DNA of 64,000 nucleotides, taken from the NCBI RefSeq assembly GCF_036174265.1, contig NZ_CP108055.1:9300001-9364000 (forward strand). Direction: 5' to 3'. Shown one piece after another: positions 25,138 through 32,842 of the stretch. Position numbers and translations under genes: made by a program. Under the pieces are notes generated by a model. It worked only from the letters and a program-made list of their open reading frames with translations. It did not search any database and was not told the DNA's origin. Every line of letters starts with the position of its first letter. Within the stretch, counting starts at the first letter, position 1. The stretch comes from Streptomyces sp. NBC_00285 (GTDB lineage Bacteria > Actinomycetota > Actinomycetes > Streptomycetales > Streptomycetaceae).

Positions 25138-25917
25138 CTACACGCCGCGGAACTCGCCGGGGCGGCGGTCCCGGAAGGCCTTGAGACCCTCGGCCCGGTC
25201 CTCGGTGGAGAACAGCACCGTGACGGTCTCCCGCTCGTAGGCGATAGCCGTCGTGAGGTCCATGCCGAGTCCGTGGTCGATCAGCCGCTTGCCCGCCGCG
25301 AGCGCGAGCGGTGCCCCGGCGGCCAGGCCTGCGGCCAGCTTCTCGGCGGCGGCGAGCGCCCCGCCGGGCTCGGCCAGTTCGTTGACCAGGCCGAGCTGCC
25401 AGGCGCGTTCCGCGTCGATCGGCTCGCCGGTGAGGATCATCTGCTTGGCGATCGCCGGTGGCAGCAGGCGCGGGAGCCGCTGGGTACCGCCCGCGCCCGG
25501 CAGGACGCCCAGCTTCATCTCGGGCAGGCCGAGCCGCGTGCCGCGCTCCGCGACCCGCAGGTCACAGGCGAGCGCCAGCTCCAGACCGCCTCCGAAGGCG
25601 AACCCGTGGACGGCGGCGACCGAGGGCTTCGGGAAGTCCTCCAGGAGCGCGTACGCGTCCGTCAGGCGCCCCACGAACGCCCGGAACTGTCCGGGTGCCG
25701 TGCACGACTCGATCTCCCCGATGTCGGCGCCGGCCGAGAAGGCCCGGCCCGCCCCCGCCAGCACCACGGCACGTACGTCGTCGTTGTCGCGGATGTCGTT
25801 CAGGGCCTGCGTGAGCCGGTTCACGGTCTCGGTCCCGACGGCATTGAGCCGTTCGGGCCGGTCGAGGGTCAACACGGCTATCTGGTCGCGGAGTTCGACA
25901 CGCAACACGTCACTCAC
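25138..25917 (-). CDS. Enoyl-CoA hydratase with both catalytic glutamates
   Basis: A 259-residue crotonase. It keeps both catalytic Glu residues of classical hydratases, in GGGLELALACD and in LPEMKLGVLPGAGGTQRL, and the oxyanion-hole loop AFSAGADI. It should add water to a 2-enoyl-CoA. In its unit it directly follows a BadH-like dehydrogenase, as BadK accompanies BadH in cyclohexanecarboxylate degradation. GTG start 25917, one base after the preceding stop. Confidence 0.92.
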   Translation of the reverse strand: MSDVLRVELRDQIAVLTLDRPERLNAVGTETVNRLTQALNDIRDNDDVRAVVLAGAGRAFSAGADIGEIESCTAPGQFRAFVGRLTDAYALLEDFPKPSVAAVHGFAFGGGLELALACDLRVAERGTRLGLPEMKLGVLPGAGGTQRLPRLLPPAIAKQMILTGEPIDAERAWQLGLVNELAEPGGALAAAEKLAAGLAAGAPLALAAGKRLIDHGLGMDLTTAIAYERETVTVLFSTEDRAEGLKAFRDRRPGEFRGV

Positions 25918-25918
25918 C

Positions 25919-26674
25919 TCACACCATCGTCAGGCCGCCGCTGACCGAGAGCGTCTGCCCGGTCACGTAGGCGGCGCTGTCGGAGGCGAGGAAGGCCACC
26001 ATGTCGGCGATCTCGGTGGGCCGGGCGACGCGGCGCAGCGGGATGGCCCGCACGGTCGCGTCGTACATCTTCTGGCTGTACTCGGCGACCTGCCCGAGCA
26101 ACGCGGTGTCGGTCGGGCCGGGGCAGACGCTGTTCACGGTGATCCCGTACCGGGCGACCTCACGGGCGAGGGCCTTGCCGAAGGCGATGACGCCGCCCTT
26201 CGTCGCGGAGTACACGACCTCGCCGGACGAGCCGACCCGGCCCGCGTCCGAGGCGATGTGGACGATCCGGCCGCCGCCGCGCTCGATCATCGGGTCGAGC
26301 ACCGCCCGCGTCATCGTGATCGTCCCCCGCAGGTTGACGGCGATGATCCGGTCCCAGGTCTCCTCGTCGCTGTCGACGAACCGGCCGATGACGTCGACGG
26401 CCGCGTTGTTGACCAGCACGTCCACCGGACCGAGTTCGGCGCCCACCCGCTCGACGGTCGCGCGTACGGCCGCCCCGTCACGGATGTCCGCGCCGACCGC
26501 CAGCACCCGCGCCCCGTGCCGCTCGGCGAGTCCGGCCGCGACCTTCCCGGCGGCCTCCGCGTCCACGTCACAGACGGCGACCGAGGCTCCGGCGGCGGCC
26601 AGGGCGTCGGCGATCGCCTCGCCGATGCCCCGTCCCGCTCCGGTGACCAGTGCCACCTTGTCCCGTACGCTCAC
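25919..26674 (-). CDS. Short-chain dehydrogenase, BadH-like hydroxyacyl-CoA dehydrogenase
   Basis: A 251-residue SDR with TGAGRGIGEA, NNAA, and catalytic VVYSATK. From memory, the central block (RIVHIASDAGRVGSSGE, then TVNSVCPGPTDTALL) and the ending TGQTLSVSGGLTM closely match BadH, the 2-hydroxycyclohexanecarboxyl-CoA dehydrogenase of Rhodopseudomonas. The oxidation of a cyclic 2-hydroxyacyl-CoA is thus a specific guess. First gene of the leftward unit; its promoter region carries a TATAACTA motif. GTG start 26674. Confidence 0.88.
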   Translation of the reverse strand: MSVRDKVALVTGAGRGIGEAIADALAAAGASVAVCDVDAEAAGKVAAGLAERHGARVLAVGADIRDGAAVRATVERVGAELGPVDVLVNNAAVDVIGRFVDSDEETWDRIIAVNLRGTITMTRAVLDPMIERGGGRIVHIASDAGRVGSSGEVVYSATKGGVIAFGKALAREVARYGITVNSVCPGPTDTALLGQVAEYSQKMYDATVRAIPLRRVARPTEIADMVAFLASDSAAYVTGQTLSVSGGLTMV

Positions 26675-26712
26675 GCGTCCTCCCTCGCCCAGGTCCAGAA
26701 ACAGCGCTATCG

Positions 26713-26731
26713 TATAACTACTTCAGCTGAA
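26713..26731. promoter_or_regulatory. AT-rich operator island, divergent promoter
   Basis: TATAACTA at 26713-26720 is followed by the perfect palindrome TTCAGCTGAA (26722-26731). It lies between the divergent BadH-like and acyl-CoA dehydrogenase genes and shares TATAACTA with the 40659-40682 island. Confidence 0.5.
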
Positions 26732-26775
26732 TAAGCGAGATGCAGACCGTGTGGGATGCAGGAGTGGAGCCGAGG

Positions 26776-27918
26776 ATGCGCCGTACGATCTTCACCGAGG
26801 AGCACGACCTGTTCCGTGAGACCGCCCGTGCCTACTACCTGCGGGAATGCGTCCCGCACACCGAGGAGTGGGAGCGCGAGGGGCAGGTCAGCCGTGCCGC
26901 GTGGGCGGCCGCGGGCAAGGCCGGACTCATCGGCTGGCAGTTCCCCGAGGAGTACGGCGGTCAGGGGATCCGGGACTTCCGCTACAACGCGATCATGGCC
27001 GAGGAGATGGCGGCCACGGGCGCGGTGGGCATCGGCCTCGGTCTGCAGAACGACGTCATCCCGCCCTATCTGATGAACCTCACCACCCCGCAGCAGAAGG
27101 CCCGTTGGCTGCCGGGCGTGATCAGCGGCGAGACGATCTGCGCGCTCGCGCTGTCCGAGCCGTCCGCCGGATCCGATCTCAAGGGCATCCGCACCACCGC
27201 CCGCAGGGACGGTGACGAGTGGGTGATCGACGGCTCCAAGACCTTCATCACCAACGGCATCCTGGCCGACCTGGTCATCGTCGCCTGCAAGACCGACCCC
27301 GACGCCGGGCACAAGGGCATCAGTCTGATCGTCGTCGAACGCGGTGCCGAGGGCTTCGAGCGCGGCCGCAAGCTCGACAAGGTCGGCATGAAGGCCCAGG
27401 ACACCGCCGAACTCTTCTTCCGCGAGGTCCGGGTCCCCGCCGACAACCTCCTCGGCCAGGAGGGGCGCGGTTTCTACCACATGATGGGCAACCTCCCGAC
27501 CGAGCGGCTCGCCATCGCGGTCGCCGCGCTCGCCTCCGCCGAGCGGGCCTTCGAGTGCGCGCTGGAGTACGCCAAGGACCGCACCGCCTTCGGCCGCGCC
27601 ATCGGCGGGTTCCAGGCCAACAGGTTCGCCCTCGCCGACATCAAGGCCAAGCTGGGCGTCGCCCGGGTCTATCTGGACGGCTGCATCATGGCCCTGTTCG
27701 AGGGCGAGCTGACGCCCGAGGAGGCCGCCGCCGCCAAGTACTGGACCACGGAGACCGGCTGGGCGGTCATCGACCGCTGCATGCAGCTCTTCGGCGGCTA
27801 CGGCTACGTCAACGAGTACGAGATCGCCCGGATCTGGCGGGACAGCCGGGTGCAGCGGGTGTTCGGCGGCACCTCGGAGATCATGCAGGAGATCGTCGGA
27901 CGGTCGCTGGGTCTGTGA
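26776..27918 (+). CDS. Acyl-CoA dehydrogenase, long-chain type
   Basis: A 380-residue enzyme of the long-chain branch: MRRTIFTEEHDLFRETAR start, LSEPSAGSDLKGI, KTFITNGILADL, and the ending VFGGTSEIMQEIVGR. The Glu in NLPTERLAIA is where long-chain and isovaleryl dehydrogenases keep the catalytic base, so the missing Glu before GT does not imply loss of activity. ATG 26776 is chosen by family start and GGAG 6 bases upstream; a GTG at 26764 would add four residues. Single-gene unit. Confidence 0.92.
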   Translation: MRRTIFTEEHDLFRETARAYYLRECVPHTEEWEREGQVSRAAWAAAGKAGLIGWQFPEEYGGQGIRDFRYNAIMAEEMAATGAVGIGLGLQNDVIPPYLMNLTTPQQKARWLPGVISGETICALALSEPSAGSDLKGIRTTARRDGDEWVIDGSKTFITNGILADLVIVACKTDPDAGHKGISLIVVERGAEGFERGRKLDKVGMKAQDTAELFFREVRVPADNLLGQEGRGFYHMMGNLPTERLAIAVAALASAERAFECALEYAKDRTAFGRAIGGFQANRFALADIKAKLGVARVYLDGCIMALFEGELTPEEAAAAKYWTTETGWAVIDRCMQLFGGYGYVNEYEIARIWRDSRVQRVFGGTSEIMQEIVGRSLGL

Positions 27919-27952
27919 AGGACGACGATCCTTCGCCATTGATTGGTTCGGC

Positions 27953-27971
27953 TAAATAGGTTATCTATTTA
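27953..27971. promoter_or_regulatory. Palindromic operator TAAATAG-GTTAT-CTATTTA
   Basis: A perfect inverted repeat with 7-base arms (27953-27959 and 27965-27971) and a 5-base spacer, 41 bases before the aldehyde dehydrogenase start. Eighteen bases within it are identical to the site at 59404-59421, 31 kb away. Confidence 0.75.
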
Positions 27972-28011
27972 AGCTGTACGGATGTGAGGGTACCGGGCTC
28001 CAGGAGGCACC

Positions 28012-29502
28012 GTGGTCACGGTCGACGTGAAGCTGCACCAGGATCGGGCCGAGCGGGACCTGCCGCGCCCCCGGCTCGTCATCGGGGGCAAGGATCTCCA
28101 CGACCCGAGCGGCGGGCTGTACGAGCACGTCAACCCCGCGACCGGCCTCGTCCAGGCTTTGATCCCGCTCGCCGGGCCCACCGAGGTGGACCAGGCCGTG
28201 GCCGCCGCCCGCCAGGCCTTCGAGGTGTGGGGCACCATGCGGCCCGCCGAGCGCCGCCGCCTGCTCACCCGCTTCGCCGGACTGCTGCGCGACCACATCC
28301 CCGACTTCGCGGCGATCTGTCCCCTGGAGAACGGTGTCTGCATCGGCGGCTGGGCCGACAACGTCGGACCCCACGTCGCCGAGTGGACCGAGTACTACGC
28401 CGGCTGGGCGGACAAGATCGAGGGCATGGTCGGCGCGGCCTACAGCCCGCACGAGAACGTCGAGTACACACTCGCCGAGCCGTACGGCGTCATCGGCCAC
28501 ATCATCACCTGGAACTCGCCCGCCCTGTCCCTGGCGATGAAGGTCCCGCCCTCCCTCGCGGCAGGCAACACCGTGGTCATCAAACCGGCCGAGTCCACCC
28601 CGTTCTCCGCGCTGCTCTTCGCCGACCTGGCCCGGGAGGCGGGCATACCCGACGGGGTGATCAATGTCGTCACCGGGCTCGGGGACGCGGGCGAGGCGCT
28701 GGTCTCGCACCCCGGTGTCGACAAGATCTCCTTCACGGGCGGTCCGGCCACCGCGCGCCGCATCATGGCGAGTGCCGCCCAGAGCCTCAAGCCCGTCCTG
28801 TTCGAGCTGGGCGGCAAGTCCGCCAACCTCCTCTTCGCCGACACCGACCTCGACACCGTGGTGCCGTACTGCGCGGCCTTCGCCATGAGCAACACCGGCC
28901 AGGGCTGCGCACTGCCCACCCGGCTGCTGGTCGAGCGCCCGGTCTACGACGAGGTCGTCGCGCGCGTCGCCGCCGTGGTCGCCCACCTGCCCGTGGGCGA
29001 CCCCCTCGACCCGACGACCTATGTGGGGCCTCTGATCAGCGAAGCCGCCCGCGACCGGGTCCAGACCATGATCGACAAGGCCGTGCAGGACGGGGCGGGC
29101 CGCCTCGTGCACGGCGGTGAACGCATCGGCTCCGACGGCTGGTTCGTCACCCCGACCGTCTTCGCCGACGTCGACAACCGCAGCGACCTCGCCCAGCAGG
29201 AGATCTTCGGCCCGGTCCTCGCCCTCACCCCCTTCGATACGGAGGACGAGGCCGTCGCCCTCGCCAACGACACCGAGTACGGACTGTCCGCGTACATCCA
29301 GTCCCGCGACATCGGCCGCGTCAACCGTCTGGTGCCGCGACTGAAGGCCGGGACGGTCTACGTCAACCCCGGCCCCAACCCGATCACTTCGCCGGCCACG
29401 CCCTTCGGGGGCGTCGGCATCAGTGGCTTCGGACGGGAAGGCGGCCGGGCCGGACTGGAGGAGTTCATCCACGTCAAGGGCGTCGGCGTCGGCCGGGCCT
29501 GA
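28012..29502 (+). CDS. Aldehyde dehydrogenase
   Basis: A 496-residue complete NAD(P)-dependent aldehyde dehydrogenase. ITWNSPAL and SFTGGPATAR bind the cofactor, FELGGKSANLLF holds the general-base Glu, and GQGCALPTRL the nucleophilic Cys. The ending TPFGGVGISGFGREGG is typical. It likely turns a pathway aldehyde into the acid, which the adjacent ligase could then activate. GTG start 28012 with AGGAGG upstream; first gene of a four-gene unit. Confidence 0.93.
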   Translation: MVTVDVKLHQDRAERDLPRPRLVIGGKDLHDPSGGLYEHVNPATGLVQALIPLAGPTEVDQAVAAARQAFEVWGTMRPAERRRLLTRFAGLLRDHIPDFAAICPLENGVCIGGWADNVGPHVAEWTEYYAGWADKIEGMVGAAYSPHENVEYTLAEPYGVIGHIITWNSPALSLAMKVPPSLAAGNTVVIKPAESTPFSALLFADLAREAGIPDGVINVVTGLGDAGEALVSHPGVDKISFTGGPATARRIMASAAQSLKPVLFELGGKSANLLFADTDLDTVVPYCAAFAMSNTGQGCALPTRLLVERPVYDEVVARVAAVVAHLPVGDPLDPTTYVGPLISEAARDRVQTMIDKAVQDGAGRLVHGGERIGSDGWFVTPTVFADVDNRSDLAQQEIFGPVLALTPFDTEDEAVALANDTEYGLSAYIQSRDIGRVNRLVPRLKAGTVYVNPGPNPITSPATPFGGVGISGFGREGGRAGLEEFIHVKGVGVGRA

Positions 29503-29553
29503 CGGAGCCTCACATCTTCGAGCGTTCTTCAAGAAGCCTCTGGAGCCCACAGC

Positions 29554-31143
29554 ATGCACTCCGCCCGCCGCCTGACGTTCGGCGACCTCATCCGCGAGCA
29601 CCGCAGGTCCTACCCCGACGGTGTCGCCCTCGTCGACGGTGACATCCGGCTGACCTGGCCGCAGCTCGACGAACGCACCAACCGACTCGCCGACGCCCTC
29701 ACGGAAGCGGGCGTCGGCTCCGGCGACCGCATCCTGTGGCTGGGCCAGAACTCCTTCCGTATCTGGGAGCTGCTCGGCGCCGCCGCGAAGATCGGCGCCA
29801 TGGTCTGCCCCGGCTACTGGCGCTGGGCGGCCCCCGAAATGGCGTTCGCCGTCGAGGACTTCGACCCCCGGGTCGTGGTCTGGCAGGACGAGGAGATCGG
29901 CGACACCGTACGCAAGGCACGAGCCGAACTGGGCACCGACCACCGGGCGTTGTGGCTGCGGCACGACACGCAGAGCGCGACGGAAGACGGCTCCTACGAG
30001 TCGTTCCTCGCCGCCGGCTCCCCCGAGGGCCCGGCCGCCGGCAACGAGGTGGATCCTGACTCCGCGCTGCTGGTCATCTACACGGCGGCGATCTCCGGAC
30101 GGCAGTCCGGCTCGATGCTCTCGCACCGCAACCTCCTCGCCATGGGCGCGAGCGCCGCCTGGATGGGGGACATCGGCACCGAGACCGCCTTCCTCGGCGC
30201 CGGACCCATGTTCCACATCGGCAACTACCAGTTCTGGGGCGTCCCGGCCTTCGTCCACGGCGGCAAGAACGTCATCGTCCGTCGCGTCGTCGCCGAGGAA
30301 CTGCTCCCGCTGCTGGCGGCGGAACAGTGCACCCACGCGTATCTGATGCCGCCGACCATCGCCCAGCTCGTCGCACTGAACCGCGAGGCCGGACACGACC
30401 TCTCCCATCTGCGGGCGAGTGTCGCCGCACCGCTGTGGCAGGGCACCGTGCCCACCGACACCAGCCGCTTCACCCGCAACGGCGGCGGCGAGGGCCGCGG
30501 CTACGGGCAGACCGAGGTGACCGGCTTCGCCGTGACCGGTGCCTACGGCGGCTCGGGCACCGGCAACGCGGGACGCCCCGGCCCCTTCACCGCCGTACGC
30601 GTCCTGGACGGCACCGGTGAGGAGTGTGCGGTCGGGGTGGCCGGCGAGATCTGCGTCCGCGGCGACCTCGTGCACCTCGGCTACTGGAACCGGCCGCAGA
30701 TCAACGAGGAACGCTTCCGCTTCGGCTGGTGGCACACCACCGACCTCGGACGACGTGAGGCGGACGGCACGATCAGCTTCCTCGGGACGACCACCCGCAT
30801 GCTCAAGTCGGCGGCCGAGAACATCTTCCCCGCCGAGGTCGAGAACTGCATCGAGGCGCACCCCGGGGTCAGGGAGGCCGCCGTGATCGGTGTGCCCAAC
30901 GAGCGCTGGGCACAGGACGTCAAGGCGGTCGTCGTACTGACCCCGGGCGCCGAGCCGGTCACCGCGGCGGACGTCATCGAGCACTGCCGGGCGCGGATCG
31001 CCTCGTACAAGAAACCGAAGACGGTGGAGTTCGTCGAGGCGCTGCCGCGCACCAAGGACTACGCGAAGGACTACGAGGCGCTCGACGAGCGCTTCGGCGG
31101 GGGCGGCTACCCCGGCGGCGACACGCTCGGCGCCGGACGATGA
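29554..31143 (+). CDS. AMP-binding acyl-CoA synthetase-like protein with altered P-loop and C-terminus
   Basis: A 529-residue member of the FadD/acyl-CoA synthetase family: GPMFHIGNYQ, GYGQTEVTG, HTTDLGRREADG and LKSAAENIFPAEVE are recognisable. The P-loop (near residue 175) reads TAAISGRQSGSMLSH instead of TSGTTGxPKG, losing the Lys. The C-terminal catalytic Lys motif (usually NGK) is replaced by LPRTKDYAKDY. Some actinobacterial FadD proteins share the first change, so activity is uncertain rather than excluded. Its stop overlaps the next start (ATGA). Confidence 0.88.
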   Translation: MHSARRLTFGDLIREHRRSYPDGVALVDGDIRLTWPQLDERTNRLADALTEAGVGSGDRILWLGQNSFRIWELLGAAAKIGAMVCPGYWRWAAPEMAFAVEDFDPRVVVWQDEEIGDTVRKARAELGTDHRALWLRHDTQSATEDGSYESFLAAGSPEGPAAGNEVDPDSALLVIYTAAISGRQSGSMLSHRNLLAMGASAAWMGDIGTETAFLGAGPMFHIGNYQFWGVPAFVHGGKNVIVRRVVAEELLPLLAAEQCTHAYLMPPTIAQLVALNREAGHDLSHLRASVAAPLWQGTVPTDTSRFTRNGGGEGRGYGQTEVTGFAVTGAYGGSGTGNAGRPGPFTAVRVLDGTGEECAVGVAGEICVRGDLVHLGYWNRPQINEERFRFGWWHTTDLGRREADGTISFLGTTTRMLKSAAENIFPAEVENCIEAHPGVREAAVIGVPNERWAQDVKAVVVLTPGAEPVTAADVIEHCRARIASYKKPKTVEFVEALPRTKDYAKDYEALDERFGGGGYPGGDTLGAGR

Positions 31144-32300
31144 ACCCGGCGGACGGCCGTCTGCCGGTCATCGTGGGCGTGTACGCCACCGAGCAGGCCC
31201 TGTCCCTCCCGGACCGGGACGCCATGGACCTGGCTCTCGACGCCGTACGCGGGGCGCTCGACGACGCCGGACTGACCCCGGCCGACGTCGACGGCGCCCA
31301 GGTCGACTGGCCCGGCCCGGGCGGCGTGCCCGGCGAGGGCAGCTCCTGGGCGCGGATGCTGGGCCGGGACCTGCGCTGGACCAGCGACTCGATGCTCGAC
31401 AACGCGGGCTCGCGGGGCCTGCTGAAGGCGGCGGCAGCCGTCCGGGCCGGGTTCGCGGACACCGTGGTGGTCGGCGGCTGCAAGCTGGTCGCGCGCGGGG
31501 CGGGCCCGGTCGGGGCCGGGACGCCGCTGGAGTTCGCCGATGTGTGGGGCAGTTATGTCGTGGCCCAGTTCGCACTGGTGGCCGCACGGCACATGCACGA
31601 GTACGGAACGACCTCCCGCCAGCTCGCGGAGGTCGCCGCCACCATCCGCAACAACGGCAGCACCAACCCGGAGGCGATGATGTACGGCCGCGGCCCGTAC
31701 ACCGCCGACGACGTCCTCGCCTCCCGCATGGTGGCCACCCCCTTCCATCTGCTGGACTGCTGCATCGTCGGCGAGGGCGGCGCCGCACTCGTCGTGACCA
31801 CCGCCGAACGCGCCCGCGACCTGCCGCACCCGCCCGTCGCCGTGCTCGGCGGCGGCATGGAGTACCACCAGGCCGCCTACGCCAACCCGGCGCTGCACCG
31901 GGAGGTCGGACAGCTCGGCCGGGACGCCGCCACCCGCGCCTACGCGATGGCCGGGGTCGGCCCGCACGACGTGGACGTCTTCTCCCTCTACGACCCCAAC
32001 TCATTCGAGATCATCCGACAGTTGGAGATCCTCGGACTGTGCGGGGAGGGGGAGGGCGGCCCTCTCGCCGCGAGCGGAGCCATCGCCGTCGGCGGAAAGC
32101 ATCCCGTCAACCCGGACGGCGGCTGCCTTTCGTACGCCTGGAACGGGACACAGCAGATGACCCTCAAAGTCGTGGAAGCCGTACGGCAGTTGCGCGGCAC
32201 CGCGGTGCACCAGGTCGAGCGCGCGGAGCTGGCGGTGGTCGGGAACGCCGGCTCGGGAGCCCAGCACTACGAGATGAGCGTCCTCGGGAGGATGCGATGA
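31140..32300 (+). CDS. Thiolase-fold protein, Ltp2-like retro-aldolase candidate
   Basis: A 386-residue thiolase fold without the thiolase triad. The nucleophile region reads LDNAGSRG (near residue 90, no Cys), the HDCF motif is Tyr284-Asp-Pro, and GHPxGASG is replaced by SYAWNG (Tyr332, Trp334). Steroid side-chain aldolases of the Ltp2 type also lack the triad and, as I recall, use two tyrosines; Tyr284 and Tyr332 are candidates. The next gene is a DUF35 partner with a 4-base overlap, as in Ltp2-ChsH2. A retro-aldol cleavage of a beta-hydroxyacyl-CoA is inferred. Confidence 0.85.
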   Translation: MNPADGRLPVIVGVYATEQALSLPDRDAMDLALDAVRGALDDAGLTPADVDGAQVDWPGPGGVPGEGSSWARMLGRDLRWTSDSMLDNAGSRGLLKAAAAVRAGFADTVVVGGCKLVARGAGPVGAGTPLEFADVWGSYVVAQFALVAARHMHEYGTTSRQLAEVAATIRNNGSTNPEAMMYGRGPYTADDVLASRMVATPFHLLDCCIVGEGGAALVVTTAERARDLPHPPVAVLGGGMEYHQAAYANPALHREVGQLGRDAATRAYAMAGVGPHDVDVFSLYDPNSFEIIRQLEILGLCGEGEGGPLAASGAIAVGGKHPVNPDGGCLSYAWNGTQQMTLKVVEAVRQLRGTAVHQVERAELAVVGNAGSGAQHYEMSVLGRMR

Positions 32301-32692
32301 GCAGGCCCGTCCCCGTCCCCACCGACCTGTCCCGGCCGTTCTGGGACGCGGCCCGGCGCGGCGAGCTGGTCGTCCCGCAGTGCTCCGCCTGCGGTCTGCG
32401 CTTCTTCGTTCCCGAGCCCGCCTGCCCCGGATGCATGGCGCGGGACTGGCGGTACGCGCCCAGCGCGGGCCGGGGGACCGTCTACTCGGTGACCGTCGTG
32501 CACCGCGCGCCCGGCCCCGGCTTCGACACCCCGTTCGCGCTGGCCGTGATCGACCTCGACGACGGGGGCACCCTCCTGTCGCACGTCGATGCCGGAGACC
32601 CGGACGACGTGGTCATCGGGATGCGCGTACGCGTGGACTTCCGCGCCCTCACCGACGACATCGCGCTGCCGTACTTCGTACCGGAGAGGTGA
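32297..32692 (+). CDS. DUF35 Zn-ribbon/OB-fold protein, aldolase partner
   Basis: A 131-residue DUF35 protein: zinc ribbon with CSAC and CPGC pairs at residues about 29-46, followed by the OB fold (GTVYSVTVVHRAPGPGF). It likely binds the preceding thiolase-fold protein and is needed for its activity. It is the last gene of the unit; an AT-rich island and the conservon operon follow. Confidence 0.92.
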   Translation: MSRPVPVPTDLSRPFWDAARRGELVVPQCSACGLRFFVPEPACPGCMARDWRYAPSAGRGTVYSVTVVHRAPGPGFDTPFALAVIDLDDGGTLLSHVDAGDPDDVVIGMRVRVDFRALTDDIALPYFVPER

Positions 32693-32738
32693 ACGGCCCC
32701 TCGGGCCGCTCCACAACCTCACCATAATTTAAACACCG

Positions 32739-32755
32739 ATTACTCTAAGTGTATT
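32739..32755. promoter_or_regulatory. Operator-like motif upstream of the conservon
   Basis: ATTACTCTAAGTGTATT (32739-32755) differs by little from ATTATCTAACTGTATC at 44510-44525; TCTAAGTGTAT matches TCTAACTGTAT in 10 of 11 positions. It sits in an AT-rich stretch (32721-32768), about 90 bases before the kinase start. Confidence 0.5.
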
Positions 32756-32842
32756 GAGTTAGCGGTTTCCAGCGATAGCATCTCCCGCAGCGCGGGCCCC
32801 GATGGGGCGGCCCGCCCCTGTGAGCATCGCTGAGGTCCTGAA

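Noticed and set aside
26722..26731. TTCAGCTGAA as a stand-alone operator
   Set aside because: A 10-base palindrome seen once; it is listed only as part of the island because no second copy was found.
29524..29534. TTCTT-C-AAGAA inverted repeat before the ligase gene as terminator or operator
   Set aside because: The stem is only 5 bp, AT-rich and without a U-tract, and lies within an operon where termination is not expected.
27961..30984. A 1007-residue open frame on the minus strand opposite the aldehyde dehydrogenase and ligase genes
   Set aside because: Its protein has no recognisable domain and is rich in Gly, Asp, Val and Arg as expected of an antisense shadow in GC-rich DNA; both genes on the plus strand have full family motifs.
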